From: Roseburia_C sp900315735
Lineage (GTDB): Bacteria; Bacillota; Clostridia; Lachnospirales; Lachnospiraceae
Assembly (NCBI GenBank): GCA_052118425.1
Contig: JBQKHF010000007.1
Direction: 5' to 3' (one strand)
Length of the DNA: 64,000 bases
Of this stretch, positions 40,085 through 49,363 are shown piece by piece (positions within the stretch are counted from its first letter, which is position 1; the number at the start of each line of letters is the position of its first letter). The position numbers were made by a program, and so were the translations under genes. The notes under the pieces are model-generated. The model saw only the letters and a program-made list of their open reading frames with translations, was not told where the DNA came from and did not search any database.

Positions 40085-40705
40085 TTATAAGGTAATTCCC
40101 AGAGATTTCAGAATCTTCTCATAAGATTCAAGGTCAGGTAACAGAATAAAATATCCTTCTATCATCACTTCATCTCCGAATTCTGTCGTAATCATAAGTG
40201 CATTATCTCCGATTTTACCAAACTGTATTGCCGGGACACTAAGTATTGCTCCTGCCATATCAATTGCAATATACGGAACGGAAGGTGCAATGGTAAGCTG
40301 TGTCATAGCAGAAAGTGCATTCAGATAAGAACCGGCAATAATATTTCCAATTTCCTTCAATGCAGACATGTCCATCTCATCAAAATCCTCTGCATAGTCT
40401 GCCGGACGTCCCATCAACTTGTTTACAAGATAATGTGCAGAATCCAGTTTCATAAGAAACATCATACTGCCGGTAATATCATCCGTTACTTCCAGATAGA
40501 TTCCCACAATAGACTCATCCTCCGGACATATTGCTGATCCCAGTTCCTGGAAAGTAAGCAATTCAACTCTTGGTACATCCATATTAATCCGGATATTTAA
40601 CATATTCGCCATTGCAGTCGTTGCATTTCCGGCACCAATATTTCCAATTTCTCTTAAGACATCTACATACATGTCATTTACCTGGTTCAAAGTATAATCT
40701 GCCAA
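40085..40705 (-). CDS. cheC: CheY-P phosphatase CheC
   Basis: Dephosphorylates CheY-P and, with CheD, provides adaptation feedback. Two copies of the phosphatase signature with the essential Glu and Asn are seen: VLREIGNIGAGNA (near residue 17) and ALKEIGNIIAGSY (near residue 115). At 206 residues it is standard. Separated from cheW by 70 bases containing a perfect 12-bp hairpin, so it may be processed or attenuated differently. Confidence 0.95.
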   Translation of the reverse strand: MADYTLNQVNDMYVDVLREIGNIGAGNATTAMANMLNIRINMDVPRVELLTFQELGSAICPEDESIVGIYLEVTDDITGSMMFLMKLDSAHYLVNKLMGRPADYAEDFDEMDMSALKEIGNIIAGSYLNALSAMTQLTIAPSVPYIAIDMAGAILSVPAIQFGKIGDNALMITTEFGDEVMIEGYFILLPDLESYEKILKSLGITL

Positions 40706-40738
40706 TTTTATCCTCCTGCCGTCTTCTCAAGATATAGA

Positions 40739-40767
40739 ATATAGTGAGGCAATATGCCTCACTATAT
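40739..40767 (-). other. Perfect 12-bp intra-operon hairpin between cheW and cheC
   Basis: ATATAGTGAGGC (40739-40750) and GCCTCACTATAT (40756-40767) with a 5-nt loop. On the transcribed strand the stem is followed by TCTATATC, without a U-run, so it is more likely a processing or stabilising element than a terminator. Confidence 0.6.
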
Positions 40768-40775
40768 CTACACTA

Positions 40776-41240
40776 TTACGCATTTTCTTTTTCTTCTATA
40801 ATAGAATGAATGTCCAGAAGGGAAATTAATTCATCTCCGTTTTTACCAATTCCATCAATAAAAGATACTTTGGCATTCTTCATATCGCCGCCCACTTTAT
40901 CAATCTCATTGGTTCCCAATGTAACTACTTCTTTTACTTCATCCACAATAATTCCCAACGCGCCCTGCTGTTCAATTTTTAAAATAATGATACGGCTGGC
41001 ATTGGTAAATACATCCTCTTCTAATCCCATACGGATTCTGAGGCTCATAACCGGTACGATTTCTCCACGAAGATTGATAATTCCCTTGAAGAAATTCTGT
41101 ACTCTAGGTACTCTGGTAATTTTCTGCATACGAACGATATTATCTACATAGCTGATATCAATTCCGTACTGCTCATTTCCAATTTTAACCACAATATACT
41201 GTTTTCTGATATTTTCTACTGTTTCAAGCTGCTCTGCCAC
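40776..41240 (-). CDS. cheW: Chemotaxis coupling protein CheW
   Basis: Links chemoreceptors to CheA. The 154-residue protein is a single CheW domain with QYGIDISYVDNIVR, FKGIINLRGEIVPVMSL (about residues 52-68) and GIIVDEVKEVV. The start is placed at GTG 41240, eight bases after the AGGGGG site; an in-frame GTG three codons earlier directly abuts that site. It is 15 bases downstream of cheA. Confidence 0.95.
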   Translation of the reverse strand: MAEQLETVENIRKQYIVVKIGNEQYGIDISYVDNIVRMQKITRVPRVQNFFKGIINLRGEIVPVMSLRIRMGLEEDVFTNASRIIILKIEQQGALGIIVDEVKEVVTLGTNEIDKVGGDMKNAKVSFIDGIGKNGDELISLLDIHSIIEEKENA

Positions 41241-41255
41241 TCTGCACACCCCCTG

Positions 41256-43343
41256 TTAAATCAATGTATTTGCATCCAGGATTAATGCGACTTCGCCATC
41301 ACCCAGAATCGTTGCACCGCTGATTGTCTTATTGTTATTGATATACTTACCAAGTGATTTAATTACGATTTCCTGCTGTCCAAGAAGGTTATCTACAACA
41401 AGTCCTGCGTAACGGTCTCCTTTTCTTACAATAACAACAGTAAGGCTCTCTGCCTCTTCGTCCTTTGGCGGGATATCCAGTATCTGATCCAGCCGGATAA
41501 TCGGAATAACAGAACCACGCAGTTTAATTACCTCTTTGGATTCTACATATTTGATGTCTTCTACCGGAATATCTTCGATTGTCTGGATTGCTCCTAATGC
41601 AATTGCATATTTCTCATCACGGATTTCTACCATTAACGCCTGAATAATTGCCAGGGTAAGCGGCAGTCTTACTACAAATTTAGTTCCGATACCAAGTTTG
41701 CTCTTTACTTCAACATCTCCGCCTAATGCTTCGATATTGGATTTTACAACGTCAAGACCTACACCACGACCGGAAATATCGGTAATCTTCTTTGCCATGG
41801 AGAAGCTTGGCATAAATAAGAAATCGATAATCTCTTTCTGGCTTAACTTCTCTGCCTGTTCCGGTGTTACCAGTCCACGTTCAATTGCTTTTGCTTTTAC
41901 TTTTTCTGTATCAATACCGTTACCATCATCACTTACTTCGATGATTACGTTATTTCCTTCCTGGAATGCATTCAGGTTGATGGTTCCTGTTTCTGGCTTA
42001 CCACGTTCCTTACGGACTTCAGCACTCTCAAGACCATGGTCTGCAGAGTTACGAAGTAAATGCTGCAGCGGGTCACCAATCTGGTCAACAACAGTACGGT
42101 CAAGTTCGGTATCCTCACCTGTCATGCACAGTTCCATTTTCTTATTCAGAGTTCTGGAAAGGTCACGAATCATACGAGGGAATTTATTTACAACACTCTC
42201 GATAGGAACCATTCGTACTTTCATGACAGACTCATGAAGGCTGGTTGTGATTCGCTCCAGATATTCAATCTGCTCATGGAAGGACTGGTTCTGGAAATTG
42301 CCGCCCTCCTGGGAACCGATAGATACCAGACTGTTCTTTGCAATAATCAGCTCACTTACCTGATTCATTAATGCGTCCAGCTTCTCAATATCTACACGGA
42401 CAGTACGGTTTGTAACCGGTTTGCTTGCTGTTTTTGCTTTGGTCTGTGCCGGTTTGTTTTCTTTATGTGCAGCCTGCTCTGCAGGTTTTGCTTCTGCTGC
42501 GTTTGCCGGAAGGTTCTCCTGAGCATTTTCCTCATGGAATAAAGCAGCTGTCTTTACTTCTTCTCCTACGGCATCTGCGATTTCAGATACATTCTTTACC
42601 GCTTTTAAAATGTCATCTAACGGTGCATTAGATGCTAAGAATAAGCTGAAATCCAGTTCAAAACGTTCATCCTCAATATCCTGTGAACTTGGATTATAAA
42701 CAATAATCTGTCCAAATTCTTCTACTGCTTTGAATACCAGGAATGCTCTTGCTGCTTTTAAGAGGCAGTCCTTCTGTACTTCTACAGTAATTCCGTAGAT
42801 TTTACTTCCGCCTTCTTCGGCTGCTTTTAATGCATCCTTGTCTTTAGAAGAAAATTCTACGCTTAAGTATTTCTTTTTATCATCTCCGGATGCCGGTTCT
42901 TCTGCTTTCTTTTCTTCTTTCTTCTCTTCCTTTGCAGGTGCCGCTGTTCCGCCGTTCTCTGCATTCTCTAAGAATTTGTTCAAAGCTGTAATCAGTGCTT
43001 CGTTATCTTCTGTTCCTTCATCTGATGTACTCTTGATGGTATCGAGGTAACCTTCAATTGCATCCAGGCACTGGAAAAGAATATCAATCATTTCGCTGGT
43101 GACTTTTACTTTGTCACTACGTACTTCCTGAAATACATTTTCCATATCATGAGTCAGATGCTGCATTCTCTTGAAGCCCATGGTTCCTGCCATTCCCTTT
43201 AAGGAGTGTGCAGCACGGAAAATCTCATTAATGGTATCTTTGTTTTCCGGCTCCTTTTCCAAGGTCATAATGCAATCGCTCAAACTCTGGATATGCTCAT
43301 TTGTCTCATCAATAAAAATCTCTAGATACTGGCTTACATCCAT
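41256..43343 (-). CDS. cheA: Chemotaxis histidine kinase CheA
   Basis: Autophosphorylates and hands phosphate to CheY and CheB. 695 residues in five modules: Hpt with the phosphorylated His46 in RAAHSLKGMAGTMG, an acidic Lys/Glu linker, P2 (about 160-260), a second disordered linker, dimerisation (TVRVDIEKLDALMNQVSELI), the ATPase domain (N box HLLRNSADHGLE, G box DDGNGID), and the C-terminal CheW-like domain. Lies two bases after cheB. Confidence 0.97.
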   Translation of the reverse strand: MDVSQYLEIFIDETNEHIQSLSDCIMTLEKEPENKDTINEIFRAAHSLKGMAGTMGFKRMQHLTHDMENVFQEVRSDKVKVTSEMIDILFQCLDAIEGYLDTIKSTSDEGTEDNEALITALNKFLENAENGGTAAPAKEEKKEEKKAEEPASGDDKKKYLSVEFSSKDKDALKAAEEGGSKIYGITVEVQKDCLLKAARAFLVFKAVEEFGQIIVYNPSSQDIEDERFELDFSLFLASNAPLDDILKAVKNVSEIADAVGEEVKTAALFHEENAQENLPANAAEAKPAEQAAHKENKPAQTKAKTASKPVTNRTVRVDIEKLDALMNQVSELIIAKNSLVSIGSQEGGNFQNQSFHEQIEYLERITTSLHESVMKVRMVPIESVVNKFPRMIRDLSRTLNKKMELCMTGEDTELDRTVVDQIGDPLQHLLRNSADHGLESAEVRKERGKPETGTINLNAFQEGNNVIIEVSDDGNGIDTEKVKAKAIERGLVTPEQAEKLSQKEIIDFLFMPSFSMAKKITDISGRGVGLDVVKSNIEALGGDVEVKSKLGIGTKFVVRLPLTLAIIQALMVEIRDEKYAIALGAIQTIEDIPVEDIKYVESKEVIKLRGSVIPIIRLDQILDIPPKDEEAESLTVVIVRKGDRYAGLVVDNLLGQQEIVIKSLGKYINNNKTISGATILGDGEVALILDANTLI

Positions 43344-43345
43344 TT

Positions 43346-44413
43346 TTAATTTACCCCCACATTCTTTAGAATTGTGTCTGCAACACGCTGTAACGGTACT
43401 ACTTCATCAACAAGTCCGGTCTCTGCAATTGCCTTTGGCATTCCATATACCACGGATGTCTCTGCATCCTGTGCAATTACATATACATTTTTTTCTTTCT
43501 GAAGTTCTGAAATTCCCTTGGTTCCATCTGCTCCCATTCCCGTAAGAACAACACAGATGATTTCATCAAAACCACTGTCTAACAAAGACTCATACATAAG
43601 ATTTGCACAGGGTCTTAACCCACCGATTGCCGGTGCATCGCTCAGTACAATCCGATGTTCCTTGCCGGAGAGCCGTTGTACCAGAAGATGTTTTCCTCCC
43701 GGTGCTATGTAAACATGTCCCTTTTCTAAGACATCACCCTCCTGCGCTTCTTTGACTTCCAAAGGGCTTAATTCATTCAGCCGGTCTGCCATAGACTTGG
43801 TAAAGCCTGCCGGCATATGCTGAACTACCAGAACCGGTGCATCCATCTCCGCCTTCAGGAATGGAATTACACTCTGTAAGGATTTTGGTCCTCCTGTGGA
43901 ACAGGCAATTGCAACAACCTTGCTTGAGGATGCGTCCTTTGTTCTCAGCTTTCTGACAACTGCCGGTTTCACCACTTTGGTAACTACGCTCTTCTTATGA
44001 GCCTGCTTACTTTCTGAATTGGTAACCGTTGAAAGAACCTTAATCAGCTTCTCACGAAAACGCTGTCCCTTCGTCTCTACCAGATTGTTTGGTTTCTCAA
44101 TGAAATCAATTGCGCCGCGTTCCATGGCTTTAAGAGTAACTTCAGCTCCGTCCGTTGTTAATGTACTGACCATTACTACGGTTGCTTTAATTTTTTCATT
44201 TTGTAATTTTTCAAGTAGTTCCAGTCCGTTCATCCTTGGCATATTCACATCTAAAACAACTGCATCATATTTCATCTGACGCAATCTTTCATATGCTTCC
44301 AAACCATCTCTGCATGTATCCGTTGCCTGAAAACCACTATCTGAATTAATTATATCACAGATAACTCTTCTCATGAGTGCTGAGTCATCAACAACCAGAA
44401 TATTCTTCTTCAT
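43346..44413 (-). CDS. cheB: Chemotaxis response regulator protein-glutamate methylesterase CheB
   Basis: Demethylates receptors when activated by CheA. N-terminal receiver (DD at residues 9-10, phosphorylated Asp55 in DAVVLDVNMP), linker, then the esterase with catalytic Ser in IACSTGGPKSLQ, His in VVQHMPAGFT and Asp in TGMGADGTKG. At 355 residues it is normal. No cheR gene is in the window, so the methyltransferase must be encoded elsewhere. It follows the PilZ gene by 15 bases. Confidence 0.97.
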   Translation of the reverse strand: MKKNILVVDDSALMRRVICDIINSDSGFQATDTCRDGLEAYERLRQMKYDAVVLDVNMPRMNGLELLEKLQNEKIKATVVMVSTLTTDGAEVTLKAMERGAIDFIEKPNNLVETKGQRFREKLIKVLSTVTNSESKQAHKKSVVTKVVKPAVVRKLRTKDASSSKVVAIACSTGGPKSLQSVIPFLKAEMDAPVLVVQHMPAGFTKSMADRLNELSPLEVKEAQEGDVLEKGHVYIAPGGKHLLVQRLSGKEHRIVLSDAPAIGGLRPCANLMYESLLDSGFDEIICVVLTGMGADGTKGISELQKEKNVYVIAQDAETSVVYGMPKAIAETGLVDEVVPLQRVADTILKNVGVN

Positions 44414-44428
44414 TCTATTAATTTATCC

Positions 44429-45169
44429 CTATCCTTTTCCTCTCTGTCTTGCTTTTCTTTCTTCCGCAAAAATATACTTAATAATTTCTTCCCTTATTTT
44501 ATCATCATGAATGATGAATTTCAGTCGGTTTTCATACATATTATCACGATTCAAGAGCTTAACACTTCTTAGGATATGTCCCGGAAGATAATATTGCTTT
44601 TCGCCGGCCTGTGTCTGTAACATCACAATAATCAGAACAGCTTTTCCCTCTTCTAGCTGTTCATTTGTTACAAATCTTACACCACCTCCACTGATATCAA
44701 CAATCGTACCCTTTTTCTGTTTTTTATAAAAATCATCATCTCTGAGGCTTGCAATGATTTCATCTGCTTCTTCCATTTCTGCCTGTTCTTCTGTCAGATG
44801 AAAGTAACTCATATCAAGCACACATTCCATACGGTAATATTCTCTTCGCTGGTATTTGCTCAGCGGTGTATTTAATACAATGCGAAGCAGGTAGCGGTTC
44901 TCCGTCTTATAACGTTCCCGGATCTGACCAATGCTTTTATACAATCCATTCGGTGTATAGAATACAAATTCATAGCGTAATCCCAGCGGAAGCAAAATTA
45001 TCTTCCCGCTCTGAATCGGCATCATAATCTCCATTTCACCGTTTTCGAACAATTCATAAATCTGGCTCTTGTAAACAGGAGTCTCTTTTTCTTTTGCATC
45101 TGTCCGTTCGGTCTGGTTTACGATGCGAATATCAATTTTCATTCCCTCTCGTAAAACATTTGAAATCAT
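44429..45169 (-). CDS. PilZ-domain c-di-GMP-binding flagellar brake protein (YcgR/YpfA-like)
   Basis: 246 residues: an N-terminal YcgR-N beta domain (about 1-100) and a C-terminal PilZ domain. The c-di-GMP ligand motifs are present: RREYYR (RxxxR, near residue 107) and DISGGG (DxSxxG, near residue 158). In other bacteria such proteins slow or stop the motor when c-di-GMP is high. Placement between flhG and cheB ties second-messenger control directly into the fla/che transcript. Confidence 0.88.
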   Translation of the reverse strand: MISNVLREGMKIDIRIVNQTERTDAKEKETPVYKSQIYELFENGEMEIMMPIQSGKIILLPLGLRYEFVFYTPNGLYKSIGQIRERYKTENRYLLRIVLNTPLSKYQRREYYRMECVLDMSYFHLTEEQAEMEEADEIIASLRDDDFYKKQKKGTIVDISGGGVRFVTNEQLEEGKAVLIIVMLQTQAGEKQYYLPGHILRSVKLLNRDNMYENRLKFIIHDDKIREEIIKYIFAEERKARQRGKG

Positions 45170-45177
45170 TCTATCAC

Positions 45178-46053
45178 CTATCTGTTATTTAAAAATTCCG
45201 CAAACAACTGGGCAAATCCCCGTTTCATCAACGGTATGTCATGTGCACCTGTCACAAGATTATTGGCAAGTATCTCAAATGCCTTTGCCGACTTTGTCTC
45301 CGGTGCATACAAAGAAACTGTCTGCTGCTGGCGTACCGCCTTTTCAAACATGGAATCCTGCGGTATCATCCCAAGATACTCCAGATTGCCATTCAAGAAC
45401 TGTGACACAACAGTGCTCAGTTTATCATAGACTGCCTGTCCATCCTCTACGGAATTTACGCGGTTTGCCACAACATGTATCTGTGTTCCGCTCTTAGCAA
45501 AATTCGGATTACGATGCAGTGCCTTTAACAGAGAATAGGAATCTGTCAGCGAACTTGGTTCCGGTGTAGACACTAAAAGCACTTCCGGACATGCCATAAC
45601 AAATTCCAGTACGCTGTCTGCAATTCCGGCCCCGGTATCCACCAGCACAATATCTGCCATCTCATCCAGCTGGGAAAGATTTCTCACCAGAAATGCAATC
45701 TGATCCTTTGACAGATTATTCATTCCCACAATGCCGGAACCTCCGGAAATAAAGCTTACTCCTGCCGGTCCCTCTGTTATAATCTGTCTGATATCCATTC
45801 CCCGGTATATAACATCGCTCAAATTATGTTTTGGTATTGCGCCAAGCATAACTTCTACATTTGCCAGTCCCAAATCCGCATCAAAAATGATGACCTTCTT
45901 ATTCATTTTCTGAAGCTGGATTGCCAGATTAACGGTAACACTCGATTTTCCCACGCCGCCTTTTCCGCTGGTAACTGTGATTACTCTTGCTTTCTGGGGA
46001 AGCTTCTGATTTTTTAATTTAATTACATTGCGCAGCTTTTCTGCCTGATCCAT
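45178..46053 (-). CDS. flhG: Flagellar number regulator FlhG (MinD-like ATPase)
   Basis: MinD/ParA-type ATPase that controls flagellar number and position and works with FlhF. The deviant Walker A is SGKGGVGKSS near residues 29-38, with IIFDADLGLANVEVMLG and VDTGAGI for switch regions. At 291 residues it has the usual size; the C-terminus lacks the long amphipathic helix of MinD. It starts four bases after flhF. Confidence 0.95.
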   Translation of the reverse strand: MDQAEKLRNVIKLKNQKLPQKARVITVTSGKGGVGKSSVTVNLAIQLQKMNKKVIIFDADLGLANVEVMLGAIPKHNLSDVIYRGMDIRQIITEGPAGVSFISGGSGIVGMNNLSKDQIAFLVRNLSQLDEMADIVLVDTGAGIADSVLEFVMACPEVLLVSTPEPSSLTDSYSLLKALHRNPNFAKSGTQIHVVANRVNSVEDGQAVYDKLSTVVSQFLNGNLEYLGMIPQDSMFEKAVRQQQTVSLYAPETKSAKAFEILANNLVTGAHDIPLMKRGFAQLFAEFLNNR

Positions 46054-46057
46054 ATTA

Positions 46058-47299
46058 TTATCTGCCTCCCAACAACTGTTTTACAATTTTCTGTGACTGG
46101 AAAACCTCAATGTCATCCGGTACATTCTGCCCTGTTGTCACATAAGAAACATCTGCGCCAGAATACATTCGAATATTTAACAGGCTGCCATAACCACTGG
46201 TTTCATCTAACTTCGTAAAAATAATCTTGTAATCGGATATTTCATGATAATTGTCTACGATTTCAATCAAATCTCTGTATTTTGTTGTTGCACTTAATAC
46301 CAGATATACGTCCTTTTCATATTTCTCATCCAGGCTCTCGATTAAATGCTTCATATCTTTTCTCTGTTCTTCATTCTTATAGGAAAAGCCCGCTGTATCT
46401 ACCAGCACAAGGTCATAATCCTTTACACGCTCAATTGCAGCATTCATCTCTTCCGGTGAATAAATAACTGTCAGCGGTGTATCCAGGATATTTGCATAGG
46501 TACGCAGCTGCTCTGCTGCTGCAATACGATAGGTATCTGCGGTCAGGAATGCAACTTTCTTGCCATAATCCACTTTGAATTTAGAAGCCACCTTGGCAAT
46601 TGTGGTTGTCTTTCCAACACCGGTTGGTCCGATAAAAAATACTACCTTCGGCTGTCCCGGAACAAGTTCAATCTTCTGCGGCTGTCCGAATTTCAGCACC
46701 ATCTTCTGATAAACATTGGATAAGATAATATCCATGCTGGCACTGCCGCGTAAATTCTTCTCTACATCATCTAATATCTGATTCACATATCTTTCATTTA
46801 CTTCATTATCCAGCAGTGTCTCATAAATCATGCGGATGCAGCGGAAGGTCTCGGACTGCTGATGCTTCATATCCTTTGGCTGGGCTGCTTCCTTCTCCGG
46901 TTTTGCTTCCTCATGATGTTCTGCTTCTTTTTCCGGCTTTAATTTCTTCTCCAAAAGATTGGAAAGACTTTCAATCTTTTCCTCTAAATCATGGCTGGTC
47001 TCCGGATGTACCGGTGTTGCTACCGGTTCCGGTAGCGGAATCTCAATCTTCTCATTTGCCGCAAAATTAATGCTGTCATGCATTTTTAACGGGACATGCA
47101 ATGCAGGAAGTGGATTCACTGCCTGCTCTTTTTCCTCCAATGCTGCTGTTACTTCATAAGTTGTACTCTTTAATGCCCGAAATAAGCCCTTTGGTTTTAC
47201 TTCTTTTACATTCATAATGACAACTGCTTCGCCCATTTCCTTTTTTGCTTTGTCAATTGCCTCTTCTCTTGTTCTGCCCTGAAATTTGTTAATCGTCAT
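46058..47299 (-). CDS. flhF: Flagellar SRP-like GTPase FlhF
   Basis: SRP-family GTPase that sets the site of flagellar assembly. It begins with the basic FQGRTREEAIDKAKKEMG segment, followed by an acidic Glu/Lys/Pro-rich linker (about 95-150) and the NG domain. G1 is GPTGVGKTTTIAKVA (near residue 223), and DTAGFSYKN and FTKLDETSGYG are the other nucleotide motifs. At 413 residues it is within range. It is directly upstream of flhG. Confidence 0.95.
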   Translation of the reverse strand: MTINKFQGRTREEAIDKAKKEMGEAVVIMNVKEVKPKGLFRALKSTTYEVTAALEEKEQAVNPLPALHVPLKMHDSINFAANEKIEIPLPEPVATPVHPETSHDLEEKIESLSNLLEKKLKPEKEAEHHEEAKPEKEAAQPKDMKHQQSETFRCIRMIYETLLDNEVNERYVNQILDDVEKNLRGSASMDIILSNVYQKMVLKFGQPQKIELVPGQPKVVFFIGPTGVGKTTTIAKVASKFKVDYGKKVAFLTADTYRIAAAEQLRTYANILDTPLTVIYSPEEMNAAIERVKDYDLVLVDTAGFSYKNEEQRKDMKHLIESLDEKYEKDVYLVLSATTKYRDLIEIVDNYHEISDYKIIFTKLDETSGYGSLLNIRMYSGADVSYVTTGQNVPDDIEVFQSQKIVKQLLGGR

Positions 47300-47300
47300 T

Positions 47301-49334
47301 TTATGCTGTCACCATCCCTACTGATTGTAATTCCACATTTGATTCCACTTCATTATAAGATACCACAATGAGGTCTTTGAAATAATCCTCGGTAAGCTTC
47401 TTAAAATACATTCGCACAATCGGCGAAGTAATCACAATCGGATTCTTTCCAATATTCTCTAACTTTGCTACTTCCTGCTTTAAGGATTCCATAATATTCT
47501 TGGTTTTCTCCGGGTCTAAGGTCAGATAAGCGCCCTGCTCTGTCTGTTTTACCGAACCCATGATTTCCTGCTCTACCTTCGGGTCTAAGGTTACCACGCT
47601 GGTTGTCTCATTCGCCGGGAAGTATTTGCTGGAAATCGCACGTTTCAAGCCCTGACGAACATATTCCGTCAGTACATCCGTATCTCTGGTTGTTACCGCA
47701 TGGTCTGCCAAATTTTCAAAAATAGTAAGCAAATCACGAATAGAGATACCTTCCTGCAAAAGATTCTGCAATACCTTCTGAATCTCTCCGATGCTTAAAA
47801 GCTTCGGAGTAAGCTCGTCCACAAGGGCAGGGTTGTTTTCTTTTATATTATTAATAAGATTTGATACATCCTGTCTGGTAAGAAGCTCTGCAATGTGAGA
47901 ACGGATTACCTCTGTCAGATGGGTGGCAATAATAGATGGCGGGTCAACAACAGTATAGCCAAGACTCTCCGCACGCTCTCTCTGTCCCTCTGTAATCCAG
48001 ATTGCCGGCAGATGGAAGGACGGCTCAAAGGTTGGAATACCGGTAATTTCCTCTTCCACATATCCCGGGTTCATTGCCATATAGTGGTCAAAAAGGATTT
48101 CTCCCTCTGTTACCTGAATGCCTTTTATCTTAATAATATACTGATTTGGATTCAGCTGAATATTATCACGCAGACGAATAATCGGAACTACCGTTCCAAG
48201 CTCCAGAGCAATCTGTCTACGAATCATTACAACACGGTCTAAAAGGTCTCCACCCTGGTTTACATCCGCAAGCGGAATAATACCATAACCAAACTCCAGC
48301 TCAATCGGGTCAACCTGAAGCAGTGAAACCACATTCTCCGGCCGTCTGATTTCTTCCGCTGCCGTCTCTTCTGCATTGGTCTCCTCTTCGATTGCTTCTA
48401 CCTTTACATCCTTCTGAATCTTACGTCCGGCAACTAAAAACGCCACACCAAGTGCACAGAACAGCACCGGATTCAACGGAGTTGCAATGCCAAGGAAGGT
48501 TATCGTTGCGCCTACAATATACAATACCTTTGGAATTCCAAAAAGCTGTCCGACCAGCATAGAGCCAAAGTCTGCCTCACTGGATGCCTTGGTTACCAGA
48601 ATACCGGTTGCCAGAGAAATCAAAAGAGACGGAATCTGGCTGACCAGTCCATCACCAATGGTTAAAATACCATATTTCTGCAACGCTTCCATTGCAGTCT
48701 GTCCGCCATTCATAACCCCCATAACCGTTCCACCAATCAGGTTGATGAATGTAATAATAAGACCGGCTGTCGCATCTCCTTTTACGTACTTGGTTGCACC
48801 ATCCATGGAACCAAAGAAGCTGGATTCCTGCTGAATCTTATTTCTACGCTCTCTTGCTTCCTTTTCTGTAATGGCTCCGGTATTCAAATCCGCATCAATC
48901 GCCATCTGTTTTCCAGGCATAGCATCCAATGTAAAACGTGCAGTTACCTCAGATACACGTTCGGAACCTTTATTGATTACGATAAACTGAATCAGAATCA
49001 GAACGATAAATACAATTGCTCCGATTACAAGATTTCCTCCGCCAACGAAACCTCCGAAGGTCTCTACTACATTTCCCGGGTCACCGGTTGTTAAAATCAG
49101 TCGGGTGGAAGAAACGTTTAAAGAGATTCGGAATATGGTGGTAAACAAAAGCAGTGTCGGGAAAAACGACATATCCAGCACTTCTTTTGCAAATAACGCA
49201 TTAAAAAGGATAATCATTGCCAGTGAAATATTAATTGCCAGCATGACATCCAATAAAATAGAAGGAATCGGAATAATAAAGAATATGACTGCAGCAAGAA
49301 GATAGATTGCTACACCAAAATCCGCTTTTTTCAT
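47301..49334 (-). CDS. flhA: Flagellar export gate protein FlhA
   Basis: Central ion-conducting export gate of the flagellar type III secretion system. The N-terminal half has about eight transmembrane helices. The FHIPEP-family signature LDAMPGKQMAIDADLNTG is near residue 145, and the cytoplasmic ring domain occupies residues about 320-677. At 677 residues it has the standard length. The SD AGGAGG precedes the ATG; it lies 29 bases after flhB. Confidence 0.97.
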   Translation of the reverse strand: MKKADFGVAIYLLAAVIFFIIPIPSILLDVMLAINISLAMIILFNALFAKEVLDMSFFPTLLLFTTIFRISLNVSSTRLILTTGDPGNVVETFGGFVGGGNLVIGAIVFIVLILIQFIVINKGSERVSEVTARFTLDAMPGKQMAIDADLNTGAITEKEARERRNKIQQESSFFGSMDGATKYVKGDATAGLIITFINLIGGTVMGVMNGGQTAMEALQKYGILTIGDGLVSQIPSLLISLATGILVTKASSEADFGSMLVGQLFGIPKVLYIVGATITFLGIATPLNPVLFCALGVAFLVAGRKIQKDVKVEAIEEETNAEETAAEEIRRPENVVSLLQVDPIELEFGYGIIPLADVNQGGDLLDRVVMIRRQIALELGTVVPIIRLRDNIQLNPNQYIIKIKGIQVTEGEILFDHYMAMNPGYVEEEITGIPTFEPSFHLPAIWITEGQRERAESLGYTVVDPPSIIATHLTEVIRSHIAELLTRQDVSNLINNIKENNPALVDELTPKLLSIGEIQKVLQNLLQEGISIRDLLTIFENLADHAVTTRDTDVLTEYVRQGLKRAISSKYFPANETTSVVTLDPKVEQEIMGSVKQTEQGAYLTLDPEKTKNIMESLKQEVAKLENIGKNPIVITSPIVRMYFKKLTEDYFKDLIVVSYNEVESNVELQSVGMVTA

Positions 49335-49363
49335 TCCGGCTTCCTCCTTTCATTAAAATCTTA

